From: an uncultured Lachnospiraceae bacterium
GTDB lineage: Bacteria; Bacillota; Clostridia; Lachnospirales; Lachnospiraceae
Reading direction: 5' to 3'
Assembly: GCA_934294885.1 (NCBI GenBank)
Contig: CAKRAK010000009.1
Location: 26,860 to 90,859 of the forward strand
DNA length: 64,000 bases
Shown: piece after piece, positions 43,840 through 52,807 of the stretch
How positions within the stretch are numbered: position 1 is the first letter of the stretch
Layout: the number at the start of each line of letters is the position of its first letter
Notes under the pieces: generated by a model
Seen by the model: only the letters and a program-made list of their open reading frames with translations
Database searches by the model: none
What the model was told of the DNA's origin: nothing
Position numbers and translations under genes: made by a program

Positions 43840-44199
43840 ATGCAGGAAAAAAGGAAGTACAAAAGATTACCGATCAGCTTAAAATTAGATGTATCCGAAA
43901 TCTTCAAACAGGATAACGATGTCATCCGTGATTTAAATGCTGAGATAGAAGTATTTGATATTTCAAAAGCAGGAATTGGATTCACAACATCCTCATATAT
44001 TCCGGAAGGATACTATTTTAATGCTACCATTACATTCAATACATCAGAGCAGAAGATTTTAACCGTAGTTAAGATTCTCCATCGTAGTCAGCTTTCGGAG
44101 AACCAGTACCGATACGGCTGTGAATTTACAGGATTAGCTAGTATCTTTGATTCCTTTTTTGAGGAATACGAACAGGCACTTGACGAAACAGAAGCATAA
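43840..44199 (+). CDS. PilZ-domain c-di-GMP receptor
   Basis: PilZ proteins bind c-di-GMP and act through partner proteins. The 119-residue protein is a single PilZ domain. The RxxxR-type switch residues are seen as KRKYKRLP at the N-terminus, and the second motif DISKAGIGF follows near residue 38. AAAGGAG supports the ATG at 43840, not the frame start at 43804. It is a stand-alone PilZ without an output domain, so it must act by protein contact. Together with the diguanylate cyclase at 28712 it suggests a c-di-GMP response in this organism. Confidence 0.85.
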   Translation: MQEKRKYKRLPISLKLDVSEIFKQDNDVIRDLNAEIEVFDISKAGIGFTTSSYIPEGYYFNATITFNTSEQKILTVVKILHRSQLSENQYRYGCEFTGLASIFDSFFEEYEQALDETEA

Positions 44200-44203
44200 A
44201 CAA

Positions 44204-44230
44204 AACAGACCGGATTTAATCCGGTCTGTT
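44204..44230. terminator. Bidirectional terminator between PilZ gene and azlD
   Basis: ACAGACCGGAT pairs with ATCCGGTCTGT, with T-rich tails on both strands. Confidence 0.85.
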
Positions 44231-44243
44231 TTATTATATCTCT

Positions 44244-44546
44244 TTATACAATAAATTCTACCAAAAATACGGTCAAACAACAGATCCCCGCAACGGTTAC
44301 CATCTTGGCGCCCTTCCAGGAAGCAGCAATTCCAACAATCAAAGCAATAATCCCCGCAATCGGAACCTGAGTTGTTTCAATCATGGCAGGAAAGGTCATA
44401 ACCGCAATTGTTACATATGGAACATAATACAAAAAAGACCTTATAAATGGATTGCGGATTGGCTTACGGATCAAAGTCAAAGGCAAAACACGAATAAAAT
44501 AAGTCACACCAGCCATAATTAATATATAGATCCAGATTTTATTCAT
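44244..44546 (-). CDS. azlD: Branched-chain amino acid exporter subunit AzlD
   Basis: AzlD is the small partner of the AzlC branched-chain amino acid exporter. The 100-residue protein has three or four membrane segments (IYILIMAGVTYFIRVLPL at the start). It starts within the last codons of azlC (overlap of 8 bases), so the two are translationally coupled. Confidence 0.88.
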   Translation of the reverse strand: MNKIWIYILIMAGVTYFIRVLPLTLIRKPIRNPFIRSFLYYVPYVTIAVMTFPAMIETTQVPIAGIIALIVGIAASWKGAKMVTVAGICCLTVFLVEFIV

Positions 44547-45279
44547 AAGAATCCTCCTTTACCGGAAATAAAATTGCCACAGCAGCAGATATAACAACTG
44601 TCAACAACACAGTACGATTACCGCTGGCCCATTGGGAAATGACAGGGAGCCGGCTGCACAAATAGCTTAAGAAAAAGCAGATAACCACAACGCCGCCTAT
44701 AATCTTGTTTTCCCTTGCCGGTGGAATAATAATTGCAAGAAACATTCCATACAACGCAACGGACAATGCACTGACAACCGATATCGGCAGCAGATTACCT
44801 GCAACAATTCCACAAGAGGTACCAATTGCCCACAGGGGAACGGATGCAAGAATTGCACCATAATTATAATAGGGATTCAGCCATCCCTTTCTTGTAATGG
44901 AGATTCCAAAAATCTCATCCGTGATTCCAAGTGCAATCAGAATACGATGAATCCACTTCGTTTCCGGAGAAATACGCTGACTTAATGCACAGCTCATAAG
45001 CAGATATCTTGCATTTGTAACAAGCATTGCAATTGCAAGAGCCAACAGACCCACATGCTCCCTGATCAAAGTAAAGCCTACATATTCACCTGCCGATGCA
45101 ATTGTAAACAGACTGGCAAAAAATCCCTGCGTTCCACTCATTCCCGCATCACGGGCTATAATTCCCAAAGAAAAGGAAACAGCAAAATATCCCAAACCGA
45201 TTGGCAGTCCGTCACGAAGTCCCTGATAAAATTCCGTTTTATTATTTAGTTCATCACCAAACTGTATTTTTTTATCCAC
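44539..45279 (-). CDS. azlC: Branched-chain amino acid permease AzlC family
   Basis: AzlC with AzlD exports branched-chain amino acids and analogues. The 246-residue protein has about five to six membrane segments and the family pattern FYQGLRDGLPIGLGYFAVSFSLGIIARDAGM (residues about 16-45). The best ribosome site (GAGGGG) lies before a GTG at 45279; the ATG at 45300 is possible but lacks one. Efflux of valine, leucine or isoleucine is inferred from the family, and ilvE is within 10 kb. Confidence 0.85.
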   Translation of the reverse strand: MDKKIQFGDELNNKTEFYQGLRDGLPIGLGYFAVSFSLGIIARDAGMSGTQGFFASLFTIASAGEYVGFTLIREHVGLLALAIAMLVTNARYLLMSCALSQRISPETKWIHRILIALGITDEIFGISITRKGWLNPYYNYGAILASVPLWAIGTSCGIVAGNLLPISVVSALSVALYGMFLAIIIPPARENKIIGGVVVICFFLSYLCSRLPVISQWASGNRTVLLTVVISAAVAILFPVKEDSYE

Positions 45280-45452
45280 TTTCGTAAAACCCCTCTTCAT
45301 TATTACACTGAACTATTAATATAACATTTATCGTTATGTGTCGCAATCCTTTTGGATTACTTTTCAGAATATAAACATTTAAATATTATATTTTTCTTGC
45401 TTTCTAAATACGGATACGCTACTATAAAAACAAAATTTTTATGGAGGTTATA

Positions 45453-46688
45453 ATGAACAAAGAACTAGATTATAAAGGACTACTCCGAATTGTAATTATC
45501 ACTATTATTTTATACTGCTCCATTCAGCACTATGAAGTTTTATTAAAGCTGCTATTGTACTTATTCCAATTACTGTTTCCTTTTCTCTTAGGTGGTGCGA
45601 TTGCATTCATTATCAATGTTCCAATGCGGGCATTAGAGCGTCAGCTTTTCCCTCAAAAGGAAAATATGGCAGTTTTTCGTCGTGCACTTGCTTATATCTT
45701 AACACTTCTGAGTATTTTAGGGATTATCGGAATTGCATTATTGGTTATCATTCCACAGATCAGCAGCACTGCTATGCTGATTATCAAACGGGTTCCGCCG
45801 GCATTCAAAACGTTCCAGAACTGGATATATGCCGCCACCTCAAACCTTCCAAATGTTCAAAGCTATATTGAGAGTCTGGACATTAACTGGGGCAGCCTTT
45901 CAACCTATGCGATTAATCTTATAAAATCAGCAAGTACAACTGTTTTCTCATCCGGTATATCCCTGGTATCCGGTGTAATCGGAGGCATTACAAATTTTAT
46001 TGTTGCTTTTATATTTTCCATTTATATATTACTACAAAAGGAAAAGCTTTCTACCCAGTTAAAAAAGGTATTATACGCGATTTTTAAAGAAGACCGGGCG
46101 GACCGCATACTCTATATCAGCCGTTTGTCCAATCGGGTATTCAGCAGCTTTCTTTCCGGGCAATGCGTGGAAGCCCTTATACTTGGAACCATGTTCTTTA
46201 TCACCTTAAGCCTCTTCCGTATGCCTTATGCCCTTTTGATTGGTGTTATTATCTCTTTGACAGCATTAATTCCAATCTTTGGTGCTTTTATCGGATGCTT
46301 TATCGGAGCCTTTTTAATTATGATGGTTAATCCAATCCAGTCCATTTGGTTTATTGTCATATTCCTTGTATTACAGCAGATTGAAGGAAATCTGATTTAT
46401 CCCCATGTTGTAGGTGGCTCCATCGGTTTACCATCCATCTGGGTATTGGTTGCGGTTATGGTCGGAGGCAACCTGCTTGGAATTGCAGGCATTTTAATTT
46501 TCATTCCACTGTCGTCTGTTTGCTACTCTCTGTTTAGAGAATATATTTACAAACGTCTAAAGGAAAAAAATGTAGACGAGGCAAAATGGAAAACCGTTCC
46601 CGAGCAGTTGCCGAAACATACTACAGCATCAAAGAATCCGAAAAGATTTCAGGAAAAAAAGAAAAAAGAGAAAGAAGATCATAATTAA
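45453..46688 (+). CDS. AI-2E family transporter
   Basis: The family includes exporters of autoinducer-2 and other small molecules. The 411-residue product has about eight membrane segments, the LGGAIAFIINVPMRALER pattern near residue 50, the typical FSIYILLQKEKL near residue 190 and the conserved GALIPIFGA-type segment near residue 270 (here TALIPIFGAFIG). The start follows GGAGG by five bases; the frame extends to 45441 without benefit. A highly charged, lysine-rich C-terminal tail extends into the cytosol. Substrate is unknown. Confidence 0.88.
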   Translation: MNKELDYKGLLRIVIITIILYCSIQHYEVLLKLLLYLFQLLFPFLLGGAIAFIINVPMRALERQLFPQKENMAVFRRALAYILTLLSILGIIGIALLVIIPQISSTAMLIIKRVPPAFKTFQNWIYAATSNLPNVQSYIESLDINWGSLSTYAINLIKSASTTVFSSGISLVSGVIGGITNFIVAFIFSIYILLQKEKLSTQLKKVLYAIFKEDRADRILYISRLSNRVFSSFLSGQCVEALILGTMFFITLSLFRMPYALLIGVIISLTALIPIFGAFIGCFIGAFLIMMVNPIQSIWFIVIFLVLQQIEGNLIYPHVVGGSIGLPSIWVLVAVMVGGNLLGIAGILIFIPLSSVCYSLFREYIYKRLKEKNVDEAKWKTVPEQLPKHTTASKNPKRFQEKKKKEKEDHN

Positions 46689-46693
46689 ACAAA

Positions 46694-46722
46694 GGATGCA
46701 GATACTACAAATATCTGCATCC
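46694..46722. terminator. Terminator of the AI-2E transporter gene
   Basis: GGATGCAGATA pairs with TATCTGCATCC, followed by TTTTTG on the plus strand. The minus tail (TTTGTTTAATT) is weaker and may serve the amylase gene. Confidence 0.85.
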
Positions 46723-46773
46723 TTTTTGATTTCGGTAAAAATCATTTCACAAACCGTTCTTCCGGATTCTTCA

Positions 46774-48609
46774 TTAACGGAAACTCTTTACCCAGTTTAC
46801 CAGAGAATCATGATAAACATTCTCTTCTACCGTCTGATACATCTGATCTGTAACCGGACCGTTCTTTGACATCCTATATAAAACTGCTTCCTGTAATTCA
46901 ACCACCGTCATATCCTCATATGCTTTATTCTCTGTCTCATGACGATCTGCATAAACCTCTTTTTTCACTAATACATCCGATGACGTTACCTCTTCCTCTG
47001 TTGTGGTATCCGTTTCCTTTTCCTCCACAGTAGAATCCGACTCCGGTTTTTCTTTTAGCTCCGGCTTGCCCTCTGCCTTTAGATTCACTTTCTCATTTAC
47101 AGGCTTCTCCGTTTTTTCTTCAACCGGTTCCGGCTTAACAGGTTCTGCACTCTTTTCTTCAACCGGCTCCGGTTTAACAGGTTCTCCACTCTTTTCTTCA
47201 ACCGGCTCCGGCTTAACAGGTTCTCCACTCTTTTCTTCAACAGTCTCTACCTTAACAGGCTCCACCTTGGTATCATCTGTTACAGGAACAAAAATATCCC
47301 CTGCATTTCCATTTACATGGACATGGATTCTTCCATTATCCGTAATCACCTGTGTACCGGAAAGCAAACCAACATACTTGCCGGCATTTCCCGCTGCCAG
47401 ATCCAGATCAACACCATTATCATCATTATTCACCGCAACCACCACGGATTCACCATTATAATTACGAGCATATGCATACTGCCGGTTTGTTAACAAAAGT
47501 TCATTATAATCCCCATAAGACAATGCAGGATTTTCCTGCCGGATTTTACCAAGTGCCGCAATCAAAGCGGTACATGGATTCGTATGAACTGCATCCTTAT
47601 AATCATCTAAATTCAACATCGGACGTAAGGAATCATCAGAATAAGCTTCCTTTTTTCCTTCGATCCCAAACTCGGAACCATAATATACGGATGGCACACC
47701 GGGAAGGGTATACATCAAAATATGCACCGGCGTATAATGAGCTTTGTTATTAAGCTTGGTATAAATACGCTCCACATCATGATTATCCACAAAATTATAC
47801 AGATTAATTCCTCCCATACCATACAGACGTTTTACCGTATGGGCGATTTCAAAATAATTATGATCATTATGGCCGGAATAAAGAGCCTTATGAAGCTGAT
47901 AGTTTGTTACGGAATGAAGCGTTCCCTCATTTACCCAACGGTTATAATCTCCGTGGATTACTTCTCCCATTAACCAAAAATCCGGCTTTACTTCATTGGC
48001 AACACCACGCAATGCTTTCATAAAATCAAAATCCAACACATCTGCAGCATCTAACCGAATGCCGTCAATATCAAACTCACTGACCCAGAATCGGATCACA
48101 TCACAAATATAATCTCTTACTTCCGGATTTTTCTGATTTAATTTAACCAGTAAATTATATCCACCCCAGTTATCGTAAGAAAAGCCGTCATTATACTCAT
48201 TATTTCCATAAAAATTCACGTTACAATACCAATCCTTATAACGGGAATTTTCTCTGTTTTTCTTAATATCCTGAAATGCAAAAAAATCCCTTCCGGTATG
48301 ATTAAACACACCATCCAATATAACCCGGATTCCCTTTTCGTGACATTTTTTTACAAACTCTGTTAAGTCTTCATTGGTACCCAGCCGGCTGTCTAACTTC
48401 TTATAATCTGTAGTCTCATATCCGTGACCAACCGATTCAAAAAGCGGGCCGATGTAAATTCCATTACAACCAATCTCTTTAATATGGTCAATCCATGGAA
48501 ATATATTTCTTAATCTGTGCTCCGGTTCTCCGTATGCATTTTGTTTTGGAGCACCCGTCAAGCCTAACGGATATATATGATAAAATACTGTTTCATCATA
48601 CCATGCCAT
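46774..48609 (-). CDS. Intracellular GH13 alpha-amylase family enzyme with repeat tail
   Basis: GH13 enzymes cleave or transfer alpha-glucosidic bonds. The 611-residue protein has the four GH13 regions: DGVFNHTG near residue 99, the nucleophile Asp187 in DGIRLDAADV, the acid Glu216 in LMGEVIHG and Asp278 in FVDNHD. It starts MAWYDETVFYHIYPLGL after a near-perfect AAAGGAGG and has no signal peptide, so it is cytosolic and may act on imported maltodextrins or glycogen. After residue 470 comes a tail of near-identical PEPVEEKSGEPVK units and a helical C-terminal piece. The tail function is unknown. Confidence 0.9.
   Translation of the reverse strand: MAWYDETVFYHIYPLGLTGAPKQNAYGEPEHRLRNIFPWIDHIKEIGCNGIYIGPLFESVGHGYETTDYKKLDSRLGTNEDLTEFVKKCHEKGIRVILDGVFNHTGRDFFAFQDIKKNRENSRYKDWYCNVNFYGNNEYNDGFSYDNWGGYNLLVKLNQKNPEVRDYICDVIRFWVSEFDIDGIRLDAADVLDFDFMKALRGVANEVKPDFWLMGEVIHGDYNRWVNEGTLHSVTNYQLHKALYSGHNDHNYFEIAHTVKRLYGMGGINLYNFVDNHDVERIYTKLNNKAHYTPVHILMYTLPGVPSVYYGSEFGIEGKKEAYSDDSLRPMLNLDDYKDAVHTNPCTALIAALGKIRQENPALSYGDYNELLLTNRQYAYARNYNGESVVVAVNNDDNGVDLDLAAGNAGKYVGLLSGTQVITDNGRIHVHVNGNAGDIFVPVTDDTKVEPVKVETVEEKSGEPVKPEPVEEKSGEPVKPEPVEEKSAEPVKPEPVEEKTEKPVNEKVNLKAEGKPELKEKPESDSTVEEKETDTTTEEEVTSSDVLVKKEVYADRHETENKAYEDMTVVELQEAVLYRMSKNGPVTDQMYQTVEENVYHDSLVNWVKSFR
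47085..47265 (-). repeat. Tandem repeats coding the PEPVEEKSGEPVK tail of the GH13 enzyme
   Basis: Units of about 48 bases repeat three to four times with very few differences, coding KPEPVEEKSGEPV. Near-identical copies suggest recent duplication. They are in frame, so they are not a CRISPR array. Confidence 0.8.
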
Positions 48610-48636
48610 AATCAATACCTCCTTTAAATAAGAAAA

Positions 48637-48661
48637 GCGGCTACGCAGAAAGCATAGCCAC
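48637..48661 (-). promoter_or_regulatory. Terminator-like hairpin in the GH13 gene leader
   Basis: On the minus strand GTGGCTATGC pairs with GCGTAGCCGC and is followed by TTTTCTTATTT, immediately before the ribosome site of the GH13 gene. It either ends the blaI stub transcript or is an attenuator for the enzyme gene. Confidence 0.6.
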
Positions 48662-48773
48662 CTTGCAAAATCGCTCTCAATTGAAACGTAACATAACAAT
48701 GGTTCCCTTAACCTCACACATTATACTACATTTATTACACACCAGTCAAATCATTTGACCCGTAAGGCCGCTG

Positions 48774-48974
48774 TCAATTAGTCGGATTAACGGCAATTAC
48801 CTTCAGCTTACCATTTTCTCCATTTTTATCTAATACTTCTCCAATCCAGACCTGACCGTTTCCAAGCATAATACCCTGATAATTACAAAACATATTTTCA
48901 CAGCCTTCAGCCAATGCACTTCCTGTTATATTGGTAAGCAGCACTGCATACATAACTTTACTAATCCAATTCAT
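48774..48974 (-). pseudogene. Stub resembling the start of a BlaR1/M56-family sensor protease
   Basis: This 66-residue frame begins MNWISKVMYAVLLTNITGSAL, which looks like the first membrane segment of an M56 (BlaR1-type) protease. It then changes into an unrelated-looking 45 residues and stops. A full BlaR1 is over 400 residues. A good ribosome site (GAGG) and a 14-base overlap with the blaI stop indicate it was the translationally coupled partner. The zinc protease motif HExxH and the other membrane segments are absent. It is best read as a deletion remnant, though a re-purposed small protein is possible. Confidence 0.6.
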
Positions 48975-49326
48975 CGATCATCCTCTTTAATTCATCCTTT
49001 TCCCTTTGACCCATATGCTTCATCTGAAATAATGCAGATACAAGCTCCGAATAAGAACCATGAAACCAGAAATCCCTTGTTCTTTTTAACTGTTCATCCC
49101 TGTATTCCTGTTCATCACGGATTGCCTCATAAAAAGTAACACCTTTCCGGAACGATGACACAAACCCTTTATCCTTTAAATTCTTTAAAAAGGTATATAC
49201 CGTTGTATCCTTATACTCCAGATCATACTCCGTTCTTAATTTTTCCATAATCTGCTGACATGTTATGGGCTCAGGGAAATCCCATATACATTTCATGGTA
49301 ATCAATTCACATTCTGATAATTCCAA
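48961..49326 (-). CDS. BlaI/MecI/CopY-family transcriptional repressor
   Basis: BlaI-type repressors bind inverted repeats and are cleaved by BlaR1 when beta-lactams or other signals appear. The protein (about 121 residues) has the winged helix ELSECELITMKCIWDF and KDTTVYTFLKNLKDKGFV, and a dimerising C-terminal helix pair. The start is a TTG; spacing from AAGGA favours 49326 over the TTG at 49335. It overlaps the stub gene downstream. No beta-lactamase gene is adjacent, so the regulon is unknown. A palindrome at its promoter suggests autorepression. Confidence 0.85.
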   Translation of the reverse strand: MELSECELITMKCIWDFPEPITCQQIMEKLRTEYDLEYKDTTVYTFLKNLKDKGFVSSFRKGVTFYEAIRDEQEYRDEQLKRTRDFWFHGSYSELVSALFQMKHMGQREKDELKRMIDELD

Positions 49327-49373
49327 TCGTTTCAATCCTTGTCCGCCTTTTCTCTATATTTATAGAGGCTCTA

Positions 49374-49411
49374 TGTATACTTATAATACAGATAACCAAA
49401 CTAATTGTCAA
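49374..49411 (-). promoter_or_regulatory. blaI promoter with overlapping inverted repeat
   Basis: On the minus strand TTGACA (49406-49411) and TATTAT (49383-49388) are 17 bases apart. The inverted repeat TGTAT-N7-ATACA (49374-49390) covers the -10 and resembles BlaI operators. A second perfect palindrome, CTCTATA-TT-TATAGAG, lies at 49352-49367. Confidence 0.7.
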
Positions 49412-49432
49412 CTGTTATCCCGTAACAAAAAA

Positions 49433-49462
49433 GCTCCACACAACTTTCATATTGTGTGAAGC
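49433..49462 (-). terminator. Terminator of the gatCAB operon
   Basis: GGCTTCACACAA pairs with TTGTGTGGAGC, followed on the minus strand by TTTTTTG, 50 bases after the gatB stop. Confidence 0.85.
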
Positions 49463-49513
49463 CTTCTTCTTTTATCGAATCTGTTATCTTCCTTGTTGAT
49501 AAACAATACAATC

Positions 49514-50944
49514 CTACAGTAATTCCTTTAACAACTGGTTTACCATTCCCGGATTTGCCTTACCTTTCATTTCCTTCATAGTCTGACCTACCAGGAACCC
49601 AATTGCCTTCTCTTTACCGTTATGGTAATCCTCAACCGACTTTGGATTTGCTGCAATAACACGTTCTACTGTTTCACGAAGCGCACCCTCGTCATTTACG
49701 GTCTTAAGTCCATGCTCTTCTACATACTGATCCGGATCAATATCCCCGTCAAATATCTTTTCAAATACTTCCTTTGCAACCGATGAATTGATAGACTGGG
49801 AATCTGTTAACCGGATAAGCTTTGCAAGATTGGATGCTGAAAAAGTGATTTCATCCGCGTCCATTTCCTTTTCCTTTAAAATTCTCATGGTCTCGCCCAT
49901 TAACCAGTTGGAAACCTTCTTTGGATTTGCATCAAGGGCAATGGTTTCTTCGAAAATATCAGCTAATTTCTTAGTTCCCGTAAGAATATCGGCATCATAT
50001 TCCGGAAGTCCGAATTCTTCCATATAACGTGCCTTTTTCTCCTCACGGAACTCCGGCTGCTTACTTCGGATTTCCTCTAACCAGGCATCACTGATGATGA
50101 TCGGAACCAAATCAGGATCCGGAAAATATCGATAATCCTGTGCATCCTCTTTGGAACGCATCGCATAGGAATATTCCTTTGTATCATCCCATCTTCTTGT
50201 CTCCTGAACAACTTCCTTACCGGCTTCTAACAGATCAATCTGCCGCTCTCTCTCATTTTCAATGGCTCTGGCAATTGCTTTAAATGAATTTAAGTTTTTC
50301 ATTTCTGTTCTCGTTCCAAATTCTGCCGCACCGACTTCACGAATGGATAAGTTAACATCCGCACGCATGGAACCTTCATTTAACTTACAATCGGAAGCGC
50401 CTAAATACTGAATGATCATACGAAGCTTATCAAGATAAGCGATTACCTCATCTGCAGAACGCATATCCGGCTCCGATACAATCTCAATCAACGGCACACC
50501 GGAACGGTTAAAGTCTACAAGAGAACTGTCTGTATGAGGGTCATGGATTAATTTTCCTGCATCCTCTTCCATGTGGATTTCATGAATACCCACATATTTT
50601 TTCTGACCATCTACCTCAATCTCAACCTTACCGTTACGGCAGATTGGATAATATAACTGACTGATCTGATAATTTTGTGGATTATCAGGATAAAAATAAT
50701 TCTTACGGTCGAACTTACAGTTCTGAGTAATGGTACAATTCGTAGCCAGACCAACTGCAATTGCTTTATTTACTACTTCTTTGTTCAATACCGGCAAAGA
50801 ACCCGGCATACCAGTACACACCGGACAGGTATGTGTATTCGGTGCACCACCAAATGCAGTAGAACATCCACAGAAAATCTTTGTTTTTGTTGCCAACTCA
50901 ACGTGAACTTCCAAACCGATTACTGTTTCATATACTTTACTCAT
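49514..50944 (-). CDS. gatB: Asp-tRNA(Asn)/Glu-tRNA(Gln) amidotransferase subunit B
   Basis: GatB is the tRNA-binding kinase subunit that activates mischarged Glu or Asp for amidation. The 476-residue protein has the family opening VYETVIGLEVHVELATKTKIFCGC, the NYFYPDNPQNYQISQL segment near residue 85, the CVDFNRSGVPLIEIVSEPD segment near residue 145 and a YqeY-like C-terminal domain (residues about 320-476). It begins one base after the gatA stop. In this window it may serve tRNA-Asn as well as tRNA-Gln, given the likely non-discriminating AspRS. Confidence 0.97.
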   Translation of the reverse strand: MSKVYETVIGLEVHVELATKTKIFCGCSTAFGGAPNTHTCPVCTGMPGSLPVLNKEVVNKAIAVGLATNCTITQNCKFDRKNYFYPDNPQNYQISQLYYPICRNGKVEIEVDGQKKYVGIHEIHMEEDAGKLIHDPHTDSSLVDFNRSGVPLIEIVSEPDMRSADEVIAYLDKLRMIIQYLGASDCKLNEGSMRADVNLSIREVGAAEFGTRTEMKNLNSFKAIARAIENERERQIDLLEAGKEVVQETRRWDDTKEYSYAMRSKEDAQDYRYFPDPDLVPIIISDAWLEEIRSKQPEFREEKKARYMEEFGLPEYDADILTGTKKLADIFEETIALDANPKKVSNWLMGETMRILKEKEMDADEITFSASNLAKLIRLTDSQSINSSVAKEVFEKIFDGDIDPDQYVEEHGLKTVNDEGALRETVERVIAANPKSVEDYHNGKEKAIGFLVGQTMKEMKGKANPGMVNQLLKELL

Positions 50945-50945
50945 T

Positions 50946-52415
50946 TTACAGCCCCCTTTCTACTGCATAAGCAGCTCTTTTTTTATCCATCGAACATTCA
51001 AATGCATATGCTGCACGAATAATTGTCTTTTCATCAAAATGCTTTCCAAGTAATTGCAATCCAATCGGAAGTCCATTGCTGTCATAGCCACAAGGAAGAG
51101 AGATTCCTGGAAGTCCGGCAAGATTAACCGATACTGTATAAACATCCCCCAGATACATTTTGATTGGGTCGCTTAAAGATTCTCCAAGCTTTAATGCCGT
51201 TGTCGGTGCAACCGGTCCTAAGATTACGTCATATTTCTCAAATGCCTTATCAAATGCGCCCTTAATCAATGCCTTTGTCCGAAGTGCCTTCATATAATAT
51301 GCATCAAAATATCCGGATGACAATACAAAGGAGCCAAGCATAATTCTTCTCTTAACCTCCGGTCCAAAACCTTCTGAACGGGTCTTCTTGTACATATTAT
51401 GAAGATCCTTATATTCCTCTGTACGGTAACCGTATTTTACACCATCAAAACGTTCAAGGTTAGAGCTTGCTTCAGCTGAGGCAATAATGTAATATGCAGG
51501 AATTGCATACTCTACCAGACTTAAATCAAATTCTTCTACAATTGCGCCCTTTTCCTCTAACTTTTTAGCCGCGGCTAAAATTGCATCCTTAACCTCAGGT
51601 TCAAGACCCTCTCCAAGATAATCTCTTGGAATACCAATTTTCAATCCCTTAACATCATCTACCAAGGCAGATGTAAAATCATCATTGGCTTCCTTTACGG
51701 ATGTGGAATCCTTATCATCCTTGCCACAGATTGCTTCTAAAATTGTAGCACAATCCGTAACATCCTTCGCCAAAGGTCCAATCTGATCAAGAGATGAACC
51801 ATATGCAATCAATCCATAACGGGATACTCTTCCATAGGTTGGTTTAATTCCCGTCACACCACAAAAGCTTGCCGGCTGACGAATACTTCCACCGGTATCA
51901 GAGCCTAATGCATAAGGAATCTCCTCCGCAGCAACCGCAGCAGCAGAACCGCCGGAAGAACCACCGGGAACTCTTTCCAAATTCCATGGATTTTTTGTCT
52001 CTCCGTAATAGGAGGTTTCTGTTGTCGAACCCATTGCAAATTCATCCATATTGGTTTTGCCAACAATAACAGCTCCCGCTGCCTCTAATTTCTCCACAGC
52101 AGTCGCTGTGAAGGTTGGCTTAAAATTATTTAAAATTTTAGATGAACATGTAGTTAACATTCCATTGATACACATATTATCCTTAATCGCTACCGGCACA
52201 CCTGCCAATGGACCTGTCAGTTCTCCGCAATCAATCTTCTTTTGAACTTCCATAGCTCGTTTTAATGCGCCCTCTCTGTCAACCGTTACAAATGCATGAA
52301 TGTCTTTTTCTCTTGCCTCTATTGCATCAAGACAGGCTGTGGTTGCTTCCACTACACTTATTTCTTTATTCTTAATTTTCTTGCCTAATTCAACGGCAGT
52401 CAAACTCAAATCCAT
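50946..52415 (-). CDS. gatA: Asp-tRNA(Asn)/Glu-tRNA(Gln) amidotransferase subunit A
   Basis: GatA hydrolyses glutamine and supplies ammonia to GatB. The 489-residue amidase-signature protein has the Lys-cisSer-Ser catalytic triad: Lys in PVAIKDNM near residue 78, and serines in GGSSGGSAAAV near residue 153 and GSDTGGSIRQPASF near residue 175. It follows gatC with a gap of 59 bases. All catalytic residues are present. Confidence 0.97.
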   Translation of the reverse strand: MDLSLTAVELGKKIKNKEISVVEATTACLDAIEAREKDIHAFVTVDREGALKRAMEVQKKIDCGELTGPLAGVPVAIKDNMCINGMLTTCSSKILNNFKPTFTATAVEKLEAAGAVIVGKTNMDEFAMGSTTETSYYGETKNPWNLERVPGGSSGGSAAAVAAEEIPYALGSDTGGSIRQPASFCGVTGIKPTYGRVSRYGLIAYGSSLDQIGPLAKDVTDCATILEAICGKDDKDSTSVKEANDDFTSALVDDVKGLKIGIPRDYLGEGLEPEVKDAILAAAKKLEEKGAIVEEFDLSLVEYAIPAYYIIASAEASSNLERFDGVKYGYRTEEYKDLHNMYKKTRSEGFGPEVKRRIMLGSFVLSSGYFDAYYMKALRTKALIKGAFDKAFEKYDVILGPVAPTTALKLGESLSDPIKMYLGDVYTVSVNLAGLPGISLPCGYDSNGLPIGLQLLGKHFDEKTIIRAAYAFECSMDKKRAAYAVERGL

Positions 52416-52474
52416 AACTTTCTCCTTCCTGTTACATAATCACGGGATGTTTGTAAAACACTCCTTATTTCAAC

Positions 52475-52762
52475 TTAATCAAATGTCTTTGGTACCTTAT
52501 AAGCACCATCCTTTTGCTCCGGTGCGTTAAGAAGCATATTCTCTCTGTCATCACCGTTTGTAACAACATCCTCACGGAACACATTATGAACAGAAAATGT
52601 ATGACTCATAGGCTCCACACCATTTGTATCCAGCTCATTTAATTTTCCTACATACTCAAGCATATTAGACATATCCTTTTTTGCCTGCTCTTTCTCATCC
52701 TCAGACAGCTCAAGCTTCGCTAAAATGCCTACATAATCGATTGTTTCATCTGTAATCTGCAT
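52475..52762 (-). CDS. gatC: Asp-tRNA(Asn)/Glu-tRNA(Gln) amidotransferase subunit C
   Basis: GatC stabilises the GatA-GatB complex. The 95-residue protein has the expected N-terminal VGILAKLELSEDEKEQ and C-terminal LREDVVTN-like segment (here VFREDVVTN) with NAPEQKDGAYKVPKTF at the end. GGAGG precedes the ATG. It is the first gene of the gatCAB run. Confidence 0.95.
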   Translation of the reverse strand: MQITDETIDYVGILAKLELSEDEKEQAKKDMSNMLEYVGKLNELDTNGVEPMSHTFSVHNVFREDVVTNGDDRENMLLNAPEQKDGAYKVPKTFD

Positions 52763-52807
52763 GCTAAAACCTCCTTATATGCAACACATTTCGTGTTATA
52801 TCATCTA

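Noticed and set aside
47085..47265. Possible CRISPR-like repeat
   Set aside because: The units are contiguous, in frame and code a protein tail; there are no unique spacers.
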